Source: Thermoprotei archaeon (lineage in GTDB: Archaea; Thermoproteota; Thermoprotei; Thermofilales; B15-G2). Taken from it: a stretch of DNA of 38,589 bases. The notes under the pieces are model-generated. The model saw nothing but the letters and a program-made list of their open reading frames with translations. It ran no database searches and had not been told where the DNA came from. Where the stretch lies: NCBI GenBank assembly GCA_003649445.1, contig QMRV01000020.1, positions 1-38,589 on the forward strand. The letters are read 5' to 3'. Positions 8,118-16,833 of the stretch are shown here, piece by piece (within the stretch, counting starts at the first letter, position 1; each line of letters starts with the position of its first letter). Position numbers and translations under genes: made by a program.

Positions 8118-8789
8118 GTGACCCTAGCTAAGCTCTTGGCACAATATATCTATGAGAACTACAGAGAGTCTGTAGAAGAGACTGCTAGAAAATTGTCTAG
8201 CTTAAGTCCGATCGACCTTTTAGTTTTAACTATTCTTTCACATAAAACTACAAGCATAAACACTATTAAAGCGTATAATAATTTAAAGCAAGTAATAGAG
8301 ATAAATGCCGAGACAATAGTTAAAACACCTTCAGAAGTAATAGAAGAGGCTATAAAGGTTTCAGGTTTACAGAAAGTAAAGACTAATAGAATAAAAAAGG
8401 CTTGCGAATACATTCTCAAGAACTTTAACGGTAATCTAGACTTTATCAGAGATATACCGACAGATGAAGCGAGAAAAATACTACTTCAAATACCTGGAAT
8501 AAGCTACAAAACTGTAGACGTTATACTATTATTTTCCTTTAATAGGCATGTAATGCCTGTAGATGTTCACATAGCTCGTATAGCTTTTAGAACAAGCCTA
8601 TCAGATGGACGTAGAGATTATGAATATATAAGGCAGAAAATAGAGAAGTATTTTGCTAAATATGATTTTAAAATAATTCACTTAGGTTTAATCGAGTACG
8701 GTAGAAAGATATGCCGGGCAAGAAAACCTAAATGTTCTATTTGTGTCGTTAGGGAGTGCTGCAAATATTATTGTTCTTTAGTTAAATAG
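8118..8789 (+). CDS. Endonuclease III-type DNA glycosylase (HhH-GPD, 4Fe-4S)
   Basis: Base-excision repair enzyme that removes oxidised or mismatched bases. The helix-hairpin-helix LLQIPGISYKT (122-132) contains the Schiff-base lysine Lys131, and PVDVHIAR follows with catalytic Asp149; Lys plus Asp predicts a bifunctional glycosylase/lyase. The Fe-S loop is Cys199-x6-Cys206-x2-Cys209-x5-Cys215, exactly the Nth spacing. The motif usually LSAQTTD reads LSHKTTS here, so substrate specificity may differ from E. coli Nth. GTG start at 8118 with almost no leader. The 3' end overlaps the convergent malate dehydrogenase gene by 22 bp. MutY- or Mig-like mismatch activity is the alternative. Confidence 0.88.
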   Translation: MTLAKLLAQYIYENYRESVEETARKLSSLSPIDLLVLTILSHKTTSINTIKAYNNLKQVIEINAETIVKTPSEVIEEAIKVSGLQKVKTNRIKKACEYILKNFNGNLDFIRDIPTDEARKILLQIPGISYKTVDVILLFSFNRHVMPVDVHIARIAFRTSLSDGRRDYEYIRQKIEKYFAKYDFKIIHLGLIEYGRKICRARKPKCSICVVRECCKYYCSLVK

Positions 8790-9712
8790 TCTAAAGCATT
8801 TTTATAAGTATTCCATATAGCCTTAACAGCGTCCTTAAATGCCGCTTTTTCTTCTTCAGTTATTTCGATCTCTATTCTTGGACCTATATTTCTTCCAACT
8901 ACCACTGGCCAACTTACGTGAACAGGGTCCTCAGTTATACTTGGGTCGTGATATGATGTAGCTATGGAAAGTATTTTTCTCTCATTAAGAGCTATACTTC
9001 TGACAACCTCGGTAAATGCTCCTGCAGGACCATAGGATGTTCTGCCGATACTCGAGATTATTCTTCCACCAGCTGTTTTCACTCTCTCTGAAACTAGCTT
9101 CTTATCTATTGTCTTACCGGTCTTCTCCAAGTAGTCTTCGAGAGGTAAACCATCTATTCTAACAGAAGACCATAGGGGAACCATAGAGTCTCCGTGCTCG
9201 CCTACAACGTAACACTCTACACTTGTTACTGGTACTTTAAGGTGATATGCTATTTCGGCTTTGAATCTAGCAGTATCCAGGGCGTTACCTGTGCTTATTA
9301 CGAAGTCTTCTTTCGAGAACTTCTTGAATACAGAAGCCATAGCGTCAACAGGATTTGTTACAATAATATATTTAGCTCCCGGATTCCTGGAAGGCAGAGT
9401 TTCGGCTAACTCTTTCATTATTTTAGCGTTTTTACCTGCTAATTCTCTTCTACTTACCTTGGCTGTCTTCCTCGGAATACCGGCTGTTATAATAAATAAG
9501 TCGACGCCAGAAATTTCTTCCGCTTTTTCGTATTCGAATATCTCTACATCTCTTCGAAGAGCGGCTGCAGCATGTCTTAGCTCCTCTGCTACTGCGTGGA
9601 GAACTTGAGGAACTACGTCCATTAAATGTAGTTCCTCAACGTATTCTTCTCTTAGCAGAGAAAAGGTAGTCGCAGACCCTACTCTGCCTACACCGATAAT
9701 TCCTATCTTCAC
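8768..9712 (-). CDS. Malate dehydrogenase (LDH/MDH superfamily)
   Basis: Interconverts malate and oxaloacetate with NAD(H). Dinucleotide fold GxGxxG at residues 7-12 (GVGRVG); Asp32 at the end of the second strand suggests NAD rather than NADP. The substrate loop GIPRKTAKVSR has Arg81 at the position that selects malate over lactate, with Arg88, Asn120 (VTNPVD), Arg149 and the catalytic His173 (VVGEHGDS) all present. The length (314 aa) is standard. ATG start at 9712. It precedes no obvious partner; the sugar epimerase lies upstream on the same strand (38-bp gap) and endonuclease III overlaps its 3' end by 22 bp from the other side. Confidence 0.92.
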   Translation of the reverse strand: MKIGIIGVGRVGSATTFSLLREEYVEELHLMDVVPQVLHAVAEELRHAAAALRRDVEIFEYEKAEEISGVDLFIITAGIPRKTAKVSRRELAGKNAKIMKELAETLPSRNPGAKYIIVTNPVDAMASVFKKFSKEDFVISTGNALDTARFKAEIAYHLKVPVTSVECYVVGEHGDSMVPLWSSVRIDGLPLEDYLEKTGKTIDKKLVSERVKTAGGRIISSIGRTSYGPAGAFTEVVRSIALNERKILSIATSYHDPSITEDPVHVSWPVVVGRNIGPRIEIEITEEEKAAFKDAVKAIWNTYKNALDYLTKEQ

Positions 9713-9750
9713 AAACCTTTTGCACTAAAAGCAGATATATGCTTAATGCT

Positions 9751-10671
9751 TTACTCAAGTCGCTTTCTAAACCATTTAATGGTGTTCAGTAAACCTTTCT
9801 CTAATGGAGTTCTGGGCTTCCACCTTAAAAGCTCTTTTGCGAGCTTTATTGAAGCATAACTTTCTCTAATATCGCCAGGCCTTGGTTTCTCATATTGAAT
9901 CAGAAGGTCTTCTTTCTCTGTAAGCTTTAAAACAAGTCTCGCAAGCTCGATAATCTTAGTAGGCTTTCCAGTACCGATATTTACAGTCACTACAGGTAAG
10001 TCGAAGTCTCTTTCAATGGCCTTGACGATAGCTAAAACAACGTCTCTAATGTATATAAAGTCCCGTACTTGATTGCCATCGCCGTGAATAATCAAGGGCT
10101 GGTTTCTTAAAGCTCTTGAAATAAAGATAGAAATTACTCCGGCATATTCTCCGCTCTGACGAGGACCATATACATTGAAAAGTCTTAAAATAACTCCTTT
10201 CATATCACAACTTGAGCTAAATGCATGAATATATGCTTCGCAAGCTACTTTAGTCGCGCCATAGGGATTCTTAGGTCTTAGTGGATGATCCTCCTCGATG
10301 GGAAGCTTTACAGGTTCGCCGTAAACGGCCGCCGATGAAGCAAAAATAATTTTCTTAATAAACTGTCTCTCCATAGCTATAAGCAGATTAAGTGTGCCAG
10401 AAACATTAACCTCATGATATCTCTTAGGCACGACAACGCTTTCCTCAGCACTAATTAATGCAGCTAAGTGAACCACGCAATCAACATTCCTAACTACTAA
10501 ATCTAAAGGCTCTTTACTAATATCTACTTTAAAGAACTCTAATCTAAGGTCTTTCAAGTACTTTGGAGGATCCCTTACATCGAGCGCTCTCACTTTGTAT
10601 CCTCTCTTGGTTAATTCCTCACATAACCATGATCCTATAAAGCCACAAGCACCAGTAACTAGTACACGCAC
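9751..10671 (-). CDS. NAD-dependent sugar-nucleotide epimerase/dehydratase
   Basis: Extended short-chain dehydrogenase, most like UDP-glucose 4-epimerase. The NAD site GACGFIG (7-13) follows the first strand; HLAALIS is at 68-74, the serine region ASSAAVYGEP at 111-120, and the catalytic Tyr137-x3-Lys141 pair lies in NPYGATK. The C-terminal half has the RLFNVYGPRQ and NIGTGKP motifs of the family. The length (306 aa) is typical of archaeal epimerases. ATG start at 10671. It is followed 38 bp later by malate dehydrogenase on the same strand. It may act with the GalU-like enzyme on UDP-sugars for glycans; the specific epimer or a dehydratase activity is not decided. Confidence 0.88.
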   Translation of the reverse strand: MRVLVTGACGFIGSWLCEELTKRGYKVRALDVRDPPKYLKDLRLEFFKVDISKEPLDLVVRNVDCVVHLAALISAEESVVVPKRYHEVNVSGTLNLLIAMERQFIKKIIFASSAAVYGEPVKLPIEEDHPLRPKNPYGATKVACEAYIHAFSSSCDMKGVILRLFNVYGPRQSGEYAGVISIFISRALRNQPLIIHGDGNQVRDFIYIRDVVLAIVKAIERDFDLPVVTVNIGTGKPTKIIELARLVLKLTEKEDLLIQYEKPRPGDIRESYASIKLAKELLRWKPRTPLEKGLLNTIKWFRKRLE

Positions 10672-10755
10672 AGAAGAGAGGAACTCTTCTCGATTTTAAA
10701 TTTATCTAAAATAACGCAAGGTCTTCTCCATAAAGTTTTATATTCTATAAAAACG

Positions 10756-10965
10756 TTACTCGTCTACTGAATAATATATATTCAAACTGTAGATAAATAA
10801 AACTATTAATGGGCCGTCTATTAGTATCATTAACAGTATCTTAATTAAAATAGAGAGCTTAAAAACTTTTGCTGTTATATCTATATGTGTGAAAAGAAGT
10901 GCTATGACTGCAAGATAAGTCAACACTGCTGCAGTAAGTTCAAGAAACTTGGTAATTTTTCGCAT
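10756..10965 (-). CDS. Small two-helix membrane protein, unknown
   Basis: A 69-residue frame with ATG at 10965, two hydrophobic stretches (about 8-27 and 36-63) separated by a short lysine-containing turn, and an acidic C-terminus. On the minus strand a TATA-like TTTATACTT lies about 30 bp upstream of the start, which supports a real gene. I recognise no family. It stands alone upstream of the epimerase gene (84-bp gap). A chance hydrophobic frame in AT-rich DNA is the main alternative. Confidence 0.45.
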   Translation of the reverse strand: MRKITKFLELTAAVLTYLAVIALLFTHIDITAKVFKLSILIKILLMILIDGPLIVLFIYSLNIYYSVDE

Positions 10966-11240
10966 ATAAATATTATGTGAAGAAAAAAGTATAAATTTAT
11001 AGGAATATATGCTTGAATATTTTCGTGCTCTATTTTTGCTTACAGCTAATTATTAATAACAAGAATATTGCTTCCACTGCATTAAGAATCTTCTTCGTAT
11101 GTGACAGTCTCCAGCGTTCAGCAATATCTACGCTTTTCACTCTACTTAAGGAAAAACGATTAGGGGGTCTCTTACTAGAGTTATGCTACGCTAAAATATT
11201 TATTGAATTCTAAAAATATAGCAATTAGCTTAATTAAATA
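10966..11240. other. Intergenic region without a supportable gene
   Basis: This 275-bp gap contains the TATA-like promoter of the small membrane gene at its left end. A plus-strand frame (11013-11213) and a start-less minus-strand frame (about 11030-11190, ending SCKQK) are both open, but neither has a recognisable motif or ribosome-binding site. The minus-strand frame could be gene debris next to the decayed transporter gene. Confidence 0.4.
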
Positions 11241-11989
11241 TCAAAGTATTTTAATAATTTTAAGAGTAGATATAATAGCTAGGATTAGAATTGTAAGAAG
11301 CGTTTGCAGGTATTTCGGCTTTGTCTTTAAAGAGATTCTTCCTCCTATTCTTGCACCTATCATAGCATCTATTATAGTCGAAATTGCTGGTATCTGCATG
11401 ACATTTCCACGGTACCAGTAAACGCATACTGCAACCGTGGCCATAAATACCGTTGAGAAAAGAGAAGTTGCAATAGCTTTACGGGCATCTAATTTCATCA
11501 TTTTTAGAAAAAGGCGGAAAAAGCAAGCCGCCGTTTGCATCTTTTATCTCGGCAATTAAGTTCAATATAAAAGCTCCAAGTGATACCACTAAGGGGAAGG
11601 ATTTATTCTCTTGTAGATCCTTGGAGCAAGCTTGTAAAAATACATCTCTAGTACTGTTGCTACTGAACTTAAGAGAAAGAGTATAGCCAAAATTACTCTA
11701 GAAATTATTCCTACAAGTAAAGTGCCAGCAAGCAAACCTATGCTCCCACCTACAATGATGTATGCACCTGTTTTTATATCAATATTCTTCCTATGAGTTA
11801 GCGCCCCAACTAACGATGAAAATGGAACTACAGCCAGATTTATTGCAAAAGTACTCAAAGGGGTATGCCTGAAAGTATTAATAGTGACGTTCTTATAGAA
11901 CCTCCTCCAATTCTAAACATCTCACCCATGAAGCCTGCAAGTAAGCCTGTAAAGAAGCAAAGTAGAGGCAGTAAATTTACATTAAGCAC
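11241..11989 (-). pseudogene. TauE/SafE-type membrane transporter, disrupted by three frameshifts
   Basis: Three pieces in different frames, read in order, make one ~250-residue TauE/SafE (sulfite/anion exporter) protein. Piece 1 (GTG at 11989) has the N-terminal LLAGFMGEMFRIGGGSIRTS motif and ends in TGA after GIPL near 11859. Piece 2 (about 11589-11858) continues FAINLAVVPFSSLVGALTHRK and ends at a stop after RINPSP. Piece 3 starts with VVSLGAFIL, includes GGLLFPPF, shifts frame again near 11500, then reads KMMKLDARKAIATSLFST to the stop at 11241. Each break lies at a homopolymer (CCCCTTT, AAA, TTTTT), and a one-base change restores the frame each time. The topology would have been 7-8 helices. 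Gene decay is the simplest reading; homopolymer sequencing error is the alternative. Confidence 0.75.
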
Positions 11990-12109
11990 CGACTATATTT
12001 TCTCTCTAATCAGAGCTATATTTCTTTCTACTAAATCTGAAGAAAACTACTGTAAGACTCAGTGAGATACTGCTGTTTGTTTAAATAAACTAAAATATTT
12101 TAATAGAAT

Positions 12110-12115
12110 AAAAAA
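12110..12115 (-). terminator. Oligo-T transcription stop candidate downstream of PEP synthase
   Basis: On the minus strand, 30-35 nt after the PEP synthase stop, there is a run of six T within TTTATAATTTTTTATTC. Archaeal RNA polymerase terminates at such T-runs without needing a hairpin. This is a candidate only. Confidence 0.35.
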
Positions 12116-12144
12116 TTATAAATAAGGCTCTACTCTATAGCGGC

Positions 12145-14631
12145 TCAATAATATTCCTCTTCTTCGAAGTAGTCGATTCTACGTGGTCTAGCCTTGGGTA
12201 TTTTCTTGTTGAAGAGCGTCCACTCGAGGTTCTCGTCTTTACGTCCAATACCTAGTGCTTTCTCTAGAAGAATTCTTCTCTCAATGGATGCTACTAGGTG
12301 TCTTGTCTTTACTACAACATCTGGGTTGACGCTTATGCTGTCGATTCCGCATCTAACTAAGAATTCACAGAAGTCTGGGTATACTGATGGGGCCTGACCG
12401 CATATTGAGACAGTGCGGTAGCCGTAGGGTGAGTTGTGCGCTGCTTTTATTAAGTGTGCTATTGCTCTTTTTACTGCAGGGTCTCTTTCGTCGAAGTATC
12501 TTGGATCTATTTTGGGTAATATTGCGCTGTCTCTGTCTGTTCCTAGTGTTAGCTGTGTTAGGTCATTGCTTCCTATGCTGAATCCGTCGAAGTATTTTGC
12601 GAATTTATCTGCTAGGAATATTACTGAGGGTACTTCGGCCATGGCCCATACTTTAAAGTCTCTTCCGCTTTCAAGGCCTTCTTCTTTAAGTAGCTTGATG
12701 AATCTTTCTGCTTCCCATAGTGTTCTTACGAATGGTGCCATTACCCATACGTTCTTGAGGCCGTAGTCTTCTCTTACTCTCTTAATGGCTCTGACTTCTA
12801 GTCTAAATGCTTTTTCGTACTGTGGGCTGATGTATCTGCTTACTCCTCTCCATCCGATCATTGGGTTGTGTTCTTCTGGCTCGTACTTCTCTCCGCCCTT
12901 GAGCTGTCTGTATTCGTTTGTCTTGAAGTCGCTGAATCTTACTACTACTGGTCTTGGGTAGATTGCTCTAGCTACCATTGCTATTCCTTCAGCCATTTTG
13001 TCTACGAATTTCTCGTGCTGTCCTGTTTCAATTAGGTATAGTGGGTGCTCGCCAATGTAATCAGCCATAATGAACTCTACTCTCATTAAGCCTATTCCGT
13101 CGAATGGTAGATTCTTGTATTCTTCTATTTTCTCTGGTACGCCTAGGTTCATGTATATCTTGGTGCCTGTAGGCGGCTTGATTATGATTTCTATTGGCGG
13201 TAGTTTTTCTTCCTTCTTTTCTTCTTTCTTTGGTGCAAGTAGTTCTTGGACTATTCCTTCATATACTACTCCTGTTTTAGCGTCTACTGTATATTCTTGT
13301 CCTGTTTTCATTACTTTAGTTGCATTCTGTGTACCAACAATACATGGTATGCCTAGCTCTCTGCTTACTATTGCGGCGTGGCATGTCATTCCTCCTTCGT
13401 CTGTAACGATTGCTGAGGCTAGTCTCATGTAGGGTACCCAGTCGGGGTTTGTCATAGTTGTTACCAGAATGTCTCCTTTCTGCATTAGTTTGGCCGCATC
13501 TTCGACGGATAGACAGACTTTTGCTTTGCCTGCGGCGATGCCTGGGCTAGCTGGTAGACCTTTAACAATGACTCTCTTCTCAGTTACGACTGCTGTTGGA
13601 GCAGCTTCGGGAGCTGCTGCCTCTTTTACGCTCCATACTGTTTCTGGTCTGCTTTGTACAATGAATACGTTTTCTGGGAATGGTAGGTCTCTGTCTATTG
13701 CCCACTCTATGTCCTGAGGTCTGCCATAGTGCTGCTCTATCTTAATGCCTAGTTTTGCTAAGTACTTTACTTCTTCGTCAGTTAGGCATGGCTGTTTTCT
13801 TCTTTGTGGTGGTACTTCAGCATGTATTGTCTTTCCTGTCTTGGGATCTCTAATGTACTCTACTTTCTTTTCGACGATTCTTCTCTCGACAATTTCGAGT
13901 GTGTTTTTGTCTACTACCCATTCGTCGGGTGTTACTGCTCCGCTTACGACTGCTTCTCCGAGACCCCAAGAGCCCTCAATGACTATTTTTGTTCTGTCTC
14001 CTGTAACTGGGTGGAGTGTGAACATTACTCCGGCTGACCTGGAGTTGACCATTTTCTGTACAGCTACGCTGATCAAGACTTTCTCGTGAGCGAATCCCTT
14101 CTGCTCTCTGTAGAATATTGCTCTTGGAGTGAAGAGACTTGACCAGCATTTCTTGACTTTATCTATTACTTCGTCTTCGCCCCATACGTTTAGGTATGTT
14201 TCTTGTTGTCCGGCGAAGCTTGCATCTGGAAGGTCTTCGGCGGTAGCGCTGCTTCTAACGGCGACAGGAACTACTTTCATTTTGAGACGTTTGCATAGTT
14301 CGCGGTAAGCTTTTCTTATGTCTTCTTCTATATCTTTTGGCATTGGTGTTTCTTCAATTAGTTTTCTTATCTTCTTGCTTGCTTCCTCGTAGAGCTTTGG
14401 ATTGCTTTTATCAGTTATTGTTTCTCTTATTATTTCATATATTTTGTCTTTAATTCCTGTTTCTTCTATGAATCTTTTGTAAGCGTAAGCACTTACAGCG
14501 AAGCCTGGAGGTACAGGTATTCCGGCGTTAATCATTTCGCCGAGGTTTGCACACTTGCCTCCTACTAAGGGGACGTCTTCTTTTCTAAGTTCTTCAAACC
14601 ATAATATGGTCTTAGTCTCGCGTGAGCTCAC
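12145..14631 (-). CDS. ppsA: Phosphoenolpyruvate synthase (pyruvate, water dikinase)
   Basis: Converts pyruvate and ATP to PEP, AMP and phosphate for gluconeogenesis. Domains in order: N-terminal ATP/pyruvate-binding domain (1-~335, with [11 protein letters not shown] at 23-33 and [20 protein letters not shown] around 124-143), swivelling phosphohistidine domain with GGMTCHAA (His418), a charged Lys/Glu linker (~465-480), and the C-terminal TIM-barrel PEP domain ending in SICGQAPS with the active-site Cys. The length (828 aa) is normal. The start is GTG at 14631 with GGTGA about 6 nt upstream. A TATA-like AAATATAAA lies 30-39 nt upstream. It is transcribed alone, divergent from Dph2. Confidence 0.97.
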   Translation of the reverse strand: MSSRETKTILWFEELRKEDVPLVGGKCANLGEMINAGIPVPPGFAVSAYAYKRFIEETGIKDKIYEIIRETITDKSNPKLYEEASKKIRKLIEETPMPKDIEEDIRKAYRELCKRLKMKVVPVAVRSSATAEDLPDASFAGQQETYLNVWGEDEVIDKVKKCWSSLFTPRAIFYREQKGFAHEKVLISVAVQKMVNSRSAGVMFTLHPVTGDRTKIVIEGSWGLGEAVVSGAVTPDEWVVDKNTLEIVERRIVEKKVEYIRDPKTGKTIHAEVPPQRRKQPCLTDEEVKYLAKLGIKIEQHYGRPQDIEWAIDRDLPFPENVFIVQSRPETVWSVKEAAAPEAAPTAVVTEKRVIVKGLPASPGIAAGKAKVCLSVEDAAKLMQKGDILVTTMTNPDWVPYMRLASAIVTDEGGMTCHAAIVSRELGIPCIVGTQNATKVMKTGQEYTVDAKTGVVYEGIVQELLAPKKEEKKEEKLPPIEIIIKPPTGTKIYMNLGVPEKIEEYKNLPFDGIGLMRVEFIMADYIGEHPLYLIETGQHEKFVDKMAEGIAMVARAIYPRPVVVRFSDFKTNEYRQLKGGEKYEPEEHNPMIGWRGVSRYISPQYEKAFRLEVRAIKRVREDYGLKNVWVMAPFVRTLWEAERFIKLLKEEGLESGRDFKVWAMAEVPSVIFLADKFAKYFDGFSIGSNDLTQLTLGTDRDSAILPKIDPRYFDERDPAVKRAIAHLIKAAHNSPYGYRTVSICGQAPSVYPDFCEFLVRCGIDSISVNPDVVVKTRHLVASIERRILLEKALGIGRKDENLEWTLFNKKIPKARPRRIDYFEEEEYY

Positions 14632-14660
14632 GAGGTCACCGTGATGATGATGACACCTAG

Positions 14661-14670
14661 TTTATATTTG
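14661..14670 (-). promoter_or_regulatory. TATA-like box for the PEP synthase gene
   Basis: AAATATAAA on the minus strand, 30-39 nt upstream of the GTG start; transcription starting about 25 nt further on would give a leader of only a few nucleotides that includes the GGTGA ribosome-binding site. Confidence 0.5.
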
Positions 14671-14788
14671 TTTCTCTATAGCCATAAACTTCAGCTTTTC
14701 TTGACTTTTTCTCTCAGAAGACAGCACTAGGTAGCTTAATGTGGTGTGCGCGGAAAATATTAGCGAGTAGGCTAGATGTAGTGTTAGA

Positions 14789-15808
14789 ATGGCCTACGAT
14801 TTCGAGTTAGATAGAATAATTAACTTTATTAAGGAGAGAAAAGCTAAGACTGTGCTTATTCAGCTGGCTGATGGGCTAAAGCAGTATGCTGAAGGGATCT
14901 GCAACGTTGTGGAGTCTAAAGCTGACTGCACCTGTATAGTGTCAGCAGATCCGTGCTATGGGTTCTGCGATGTTGCAGAAGACGAAGCGAAGAGACTTGG
15001 AGTAGATGTTATTGTTCATATAGGTCACTCTAGTTCTCCTCAAAGATTCTCCATTCCAGTTCTCTTTATTGAGGCATATAGCAAACTTGATGTAGGGAGA
15101 GCCGTAATAAGGGCTGCAGAAGTAGCTAAGGAAGTCGGGTTAAAGAAGGTGGGGCTTTGTGTTTCAGTACAGCATCTTAAAGAGCTCCCTAAAGCAGAAA
15201 ATATTCTGCGAGAAAGAGGTCTCCAGGTTTTCGTAGGTGAAGATCCTCGGGGAGTGCTTAAGAGAGGACAAGTCATAGGATGTGATGTGACGACGGCTTT
15301 GTCTATAGCAGACTGTGTAGACGGATTTATTGTGATAAGCGGAGGTATTTTTCATGCTCTCGGAGTGGCTTTATTTACAGGCAAGAGAGTTATAGTGGCT
15401 GATCCCTATAGAGGGGATGCTAAAGATATTTCCAGTGAAGTAAAGAGGATCTTAGCTATTCGGTGGTATGCTATATCTAAGTTGAAGGATGCTAGAAAAG
15501 TAGGAATAGTAATTGGCCTTAAAAGCGGACAAATGCATTTAGCTCAAGCACTCAAGCTGAAAGAAGCTTTAGAAAATACAGGAAAAGAAGTAATGTTACT
15601 GGCGCTCCGCGAAATAACTCCTGAGGCTTTAATACCTTATGGCGGTATAGAAGTCTTTGTGATCGCAGCTTGTCCCAGAATACCCATTGATGATTACTCG
15701 AATTTTCATAAACCTGTATTAAATATTATGGAGGCGTACATGTATTTACAGAAATATATGGGAGACTACCACAAATTCTACAAAACTTCAGCTGCTCTTC
15801 TCAGCTGA
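14789..15808 (+). CDS. dph2: Diphthamide synthase subunit Dph2 (4Fe-4S, non-canonical radical SAM)
   Basis: Catalyses the first step of diphthamide synthesis: transfer of the 3-amino-3-carboxypropyl group of SAM to a histidine of elongation factor 2. Three cysteines in the three-domain arrangement that binds the Fe-S cluster are present: Cys56 in DPCYGFC, Cys165 in VIGCD and Cys295 in AACPRIPIDD; these match the spacing of Pyrococcus Dph2 (59/163/287). The length is 339 aa. ATG start, with GAAAATATTA about 28-37 bp upstream as a TATA candidate. The last 21 bp overlap a convergent small membrane protein gene. The presence of this gene is a marker of archaeal or eukaryotic origin. Confidence 0.95.
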   Translation: MAYDFELDRIINFIKERKAKTVLIQLADGLKQYAEGICNVVESKADCTCIVSADPCYGFCDVAEDEAKRLGVDVIVHIGHSSSPQRFSIPVLFIEAYSKLDVGRAVIRAAEVAKEVGLKKVGLCVSVQHLKELPKAENILRERGLQVFVGEDPRGVLKRGQVIGCDVTTALSIADCVDGFIVISGGIFHALGVALFTGKRVIVADPYRGDAKDISSEVKRILAIRWYAISKLKDARKVGIVIGLKSGQMHLAQALKLKEALENTGKEVMLLALREITPEALIPYGGIEVFVIAACPRIPIDDYSNFHKPVLNIMEAYMYLQKYMGDYHKFYKTSAALLS

Positions 15809-16087
15809 TTCTGCTTCCTCCTTCTTCTCCTTTTCTTCGAGTTCTTTTACTTCTTTTTCAAGTTCCTTTTCTATTTCCTCTATAGAAGGTGGCGGAGGAG
15901 TAGTTGCTAAAGTATAACCTATCCAAGCTAGAATTCCGAAGACGGCGTAGACGGCAATAAGCGCGGTTAGTTTAAGGAGAAGTTCTGATATCCATTTTTC
16001 AGCTAAGAAGAGTCCCCAGCCGTAGAACAGCATTACTGCAATAGATACTATGACTAATAGAACTCCTATTGCTTGGTCTTTAGACAT
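15788..16087 (-). CDS. Small two-helix membrane protein with charged tail, unknown
   Basis: A 99-residue frame, ATG at 16087. Two transmembrane segments (about 7-29 and 37-62) are followed by a TPPPP hinge and a strongly charged Glu/Lys tail (70-99) likely to be helical or coiled-coil in the cytoplasm. No catalytic motif. I do not recognise a named family. The composition and topology look like a genuine protein rather than a shadow, even though its last 21 bp overlap the convergent Dph2 gene. It is divergent from inorganic pyrophosphatase (123-bp gap). The tail could bind a partner protein; the partner is unknown. Confidence 0.65.
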   Translation of the reverse strand: MSKDQAIGVLLVIVSIAVMLFYGWGLFLAEKWISELLLKLTALIAVYAVFGILAWIGYTLATTPPPPSIEEIEKELEKEVKELEEKEKKEEAESAEKSS

Positions 16088-16210
16088 TTCTTCACCCGTT
16101 TTTCACATTAAAACGAGTAATTTAAACCTTTTGTAAATAAGTTCTATACTCTAAGAGCTGTAGTTCAAGCCTTAGGTAAAGAATATATTCTACGAAGAAT
16201 TAGTCAAAAT

Positions 16211-16744
16211 ATGTCTCTCAAGAGTCTTCCTTCGGGGAAGAACCCTCCATCTGACATCTATGTGATCATAGAAATACCCAAGGGGTCCTACATTAAGTAC
16301 GAAATAGATGAAAAAACAGGAGCAATTATGGTCGACAGAATTCTTTACACAGCTATGATTTATCCATTCAATTACGGAATAGTGCCTCAGACACTGATGG
16401 AGGACGGAGACCCCGTCGACGTCCTTGTTTTATCTCATGAGCCGCTCTATCCAGGAACGGTTATCAGGTGCAGGCCTATAGGAGTTCTTGAAATGGAAGA
16501 CGAGGAAGGTATAGACAATAAAATCATAGCTGTTCCTGTATCAAAGATAGATCCCCGCTTCGATGGTATAAAAGATATATCCGACGTACCCGAAGCCGAG
16601 TTAAACAAGATTAAGCACTTCTTTGAACACTACAAGGAGCTAGAGAAAGGAAAGTGGGTTAAAGTCAGAGAGTTCAAGCCACGTGAAGTAGCGGAGAAAA
16701 TGATTGAAGAGGCGATAGAAAGATTTAAGAAAGAGGCCAAGTAG
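16211..16744 (+). CDS. ppa: Inorganic pyrophosphatase (family I)
   Basis: Hydrolyses pyrophosphate to phosphate in the cytoplasm, pulling biosynthetic reactions forward. The metal-binding signature DGDPVDVLV (65-73, Asp65/Asp67/Asp70) is intact; [12 protein letters not shown] (20-31) and [11 protein letters not shown] (51-61) are the other family motifs. The length (177 aa) is standard for archaeal family I enzymes. ATG start at 16211. A C/D sRNA candidate begins only about 6-10 bp after the stop, so the RNA may be processed from the same transcript. Confidence 0.97.
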   Translation: MSLKSLPSGKNPPSDIYVIIEIPKGSYIKYEIDEKTGAIMVDRILYTAMIYPFNYGIVPQTLMEDGDPVDVLVLSHEPLYPGTVIRCRPIGVLEMEDEEGIDNKIIAVPVSKIDPRFDGIKDISDVPEAELNKIKHFFEHYKELEKGKWVKVREFKPREVAEKMIEEAIERFKKEAK

Positions 16745-16749
16745 CTACA

Positions 16750-16807
16750 TCACAGTGATGAGGTTTCTGGTCGGGTTATTGATGCCCGTAGGGCCCTTTG
16801 CTGATTT
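16750..16807 (+). ncRNA. C/D box guide sRNA, predicted 16S rRNA target
   Basis: Canonical box order on the plus strand: C box GTGATGA (16755-16761), C' box TTGATGC (16779-16785), D box CTGA (16801-16804); D' is weak (CTGG at 16767-16770). Length about 55 nt. The D guide (16786-16800) contains CCCGTAGGGCC when the last C' base is included; its complement GGCCCTACGGG is a highly conserved stretch of archaeal 16S rRNA (just 5' of the universal ACGGGGCGCAGCAG region, E. coli ~340-350). A 2'-O-methyl mark next to that stretch is predicted by the D-plus-five rule. The RNA fills the gap between pyrophosphatase and the radical SAM gene. Confidence 0.7.
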
Positions 16808-16833
16808 TTATTAATTTATCAAGGTCAAGGAAA

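Noticed and set aside
11030..11190. Start-less minus-strand frame ending SCKQK
   Set aside because: Could be a relic, but there is no start codon upstream of a stop and no family resemblance that I can name.
11013..11213. 66-codon plus-strand frame in the gap before the TauE pseudogene
   Set aside because: No ribosome-binding site, no motif, atypical composition; likely chance frame in AT-rich DNA.
11865..12065. 66-codon plus-strand frame
   Set aside because: Antisense of the N-terminal piece of the TauE/SafE pseudogene, which has clear family motifs on the other strand.
12194..14089. Series of open frames on the plus strand opposite PEP synthase
   Set aside because: Antisense shadows caused by codon bias of a highly conserved 828-residue gene.
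14641..14655. GTGATGATGATGA run upstream of PEP synthase, C-box-like
   Set aside because: No C', D' or D box at the right spacing on either strand; the position fits the PEP synthase leader.
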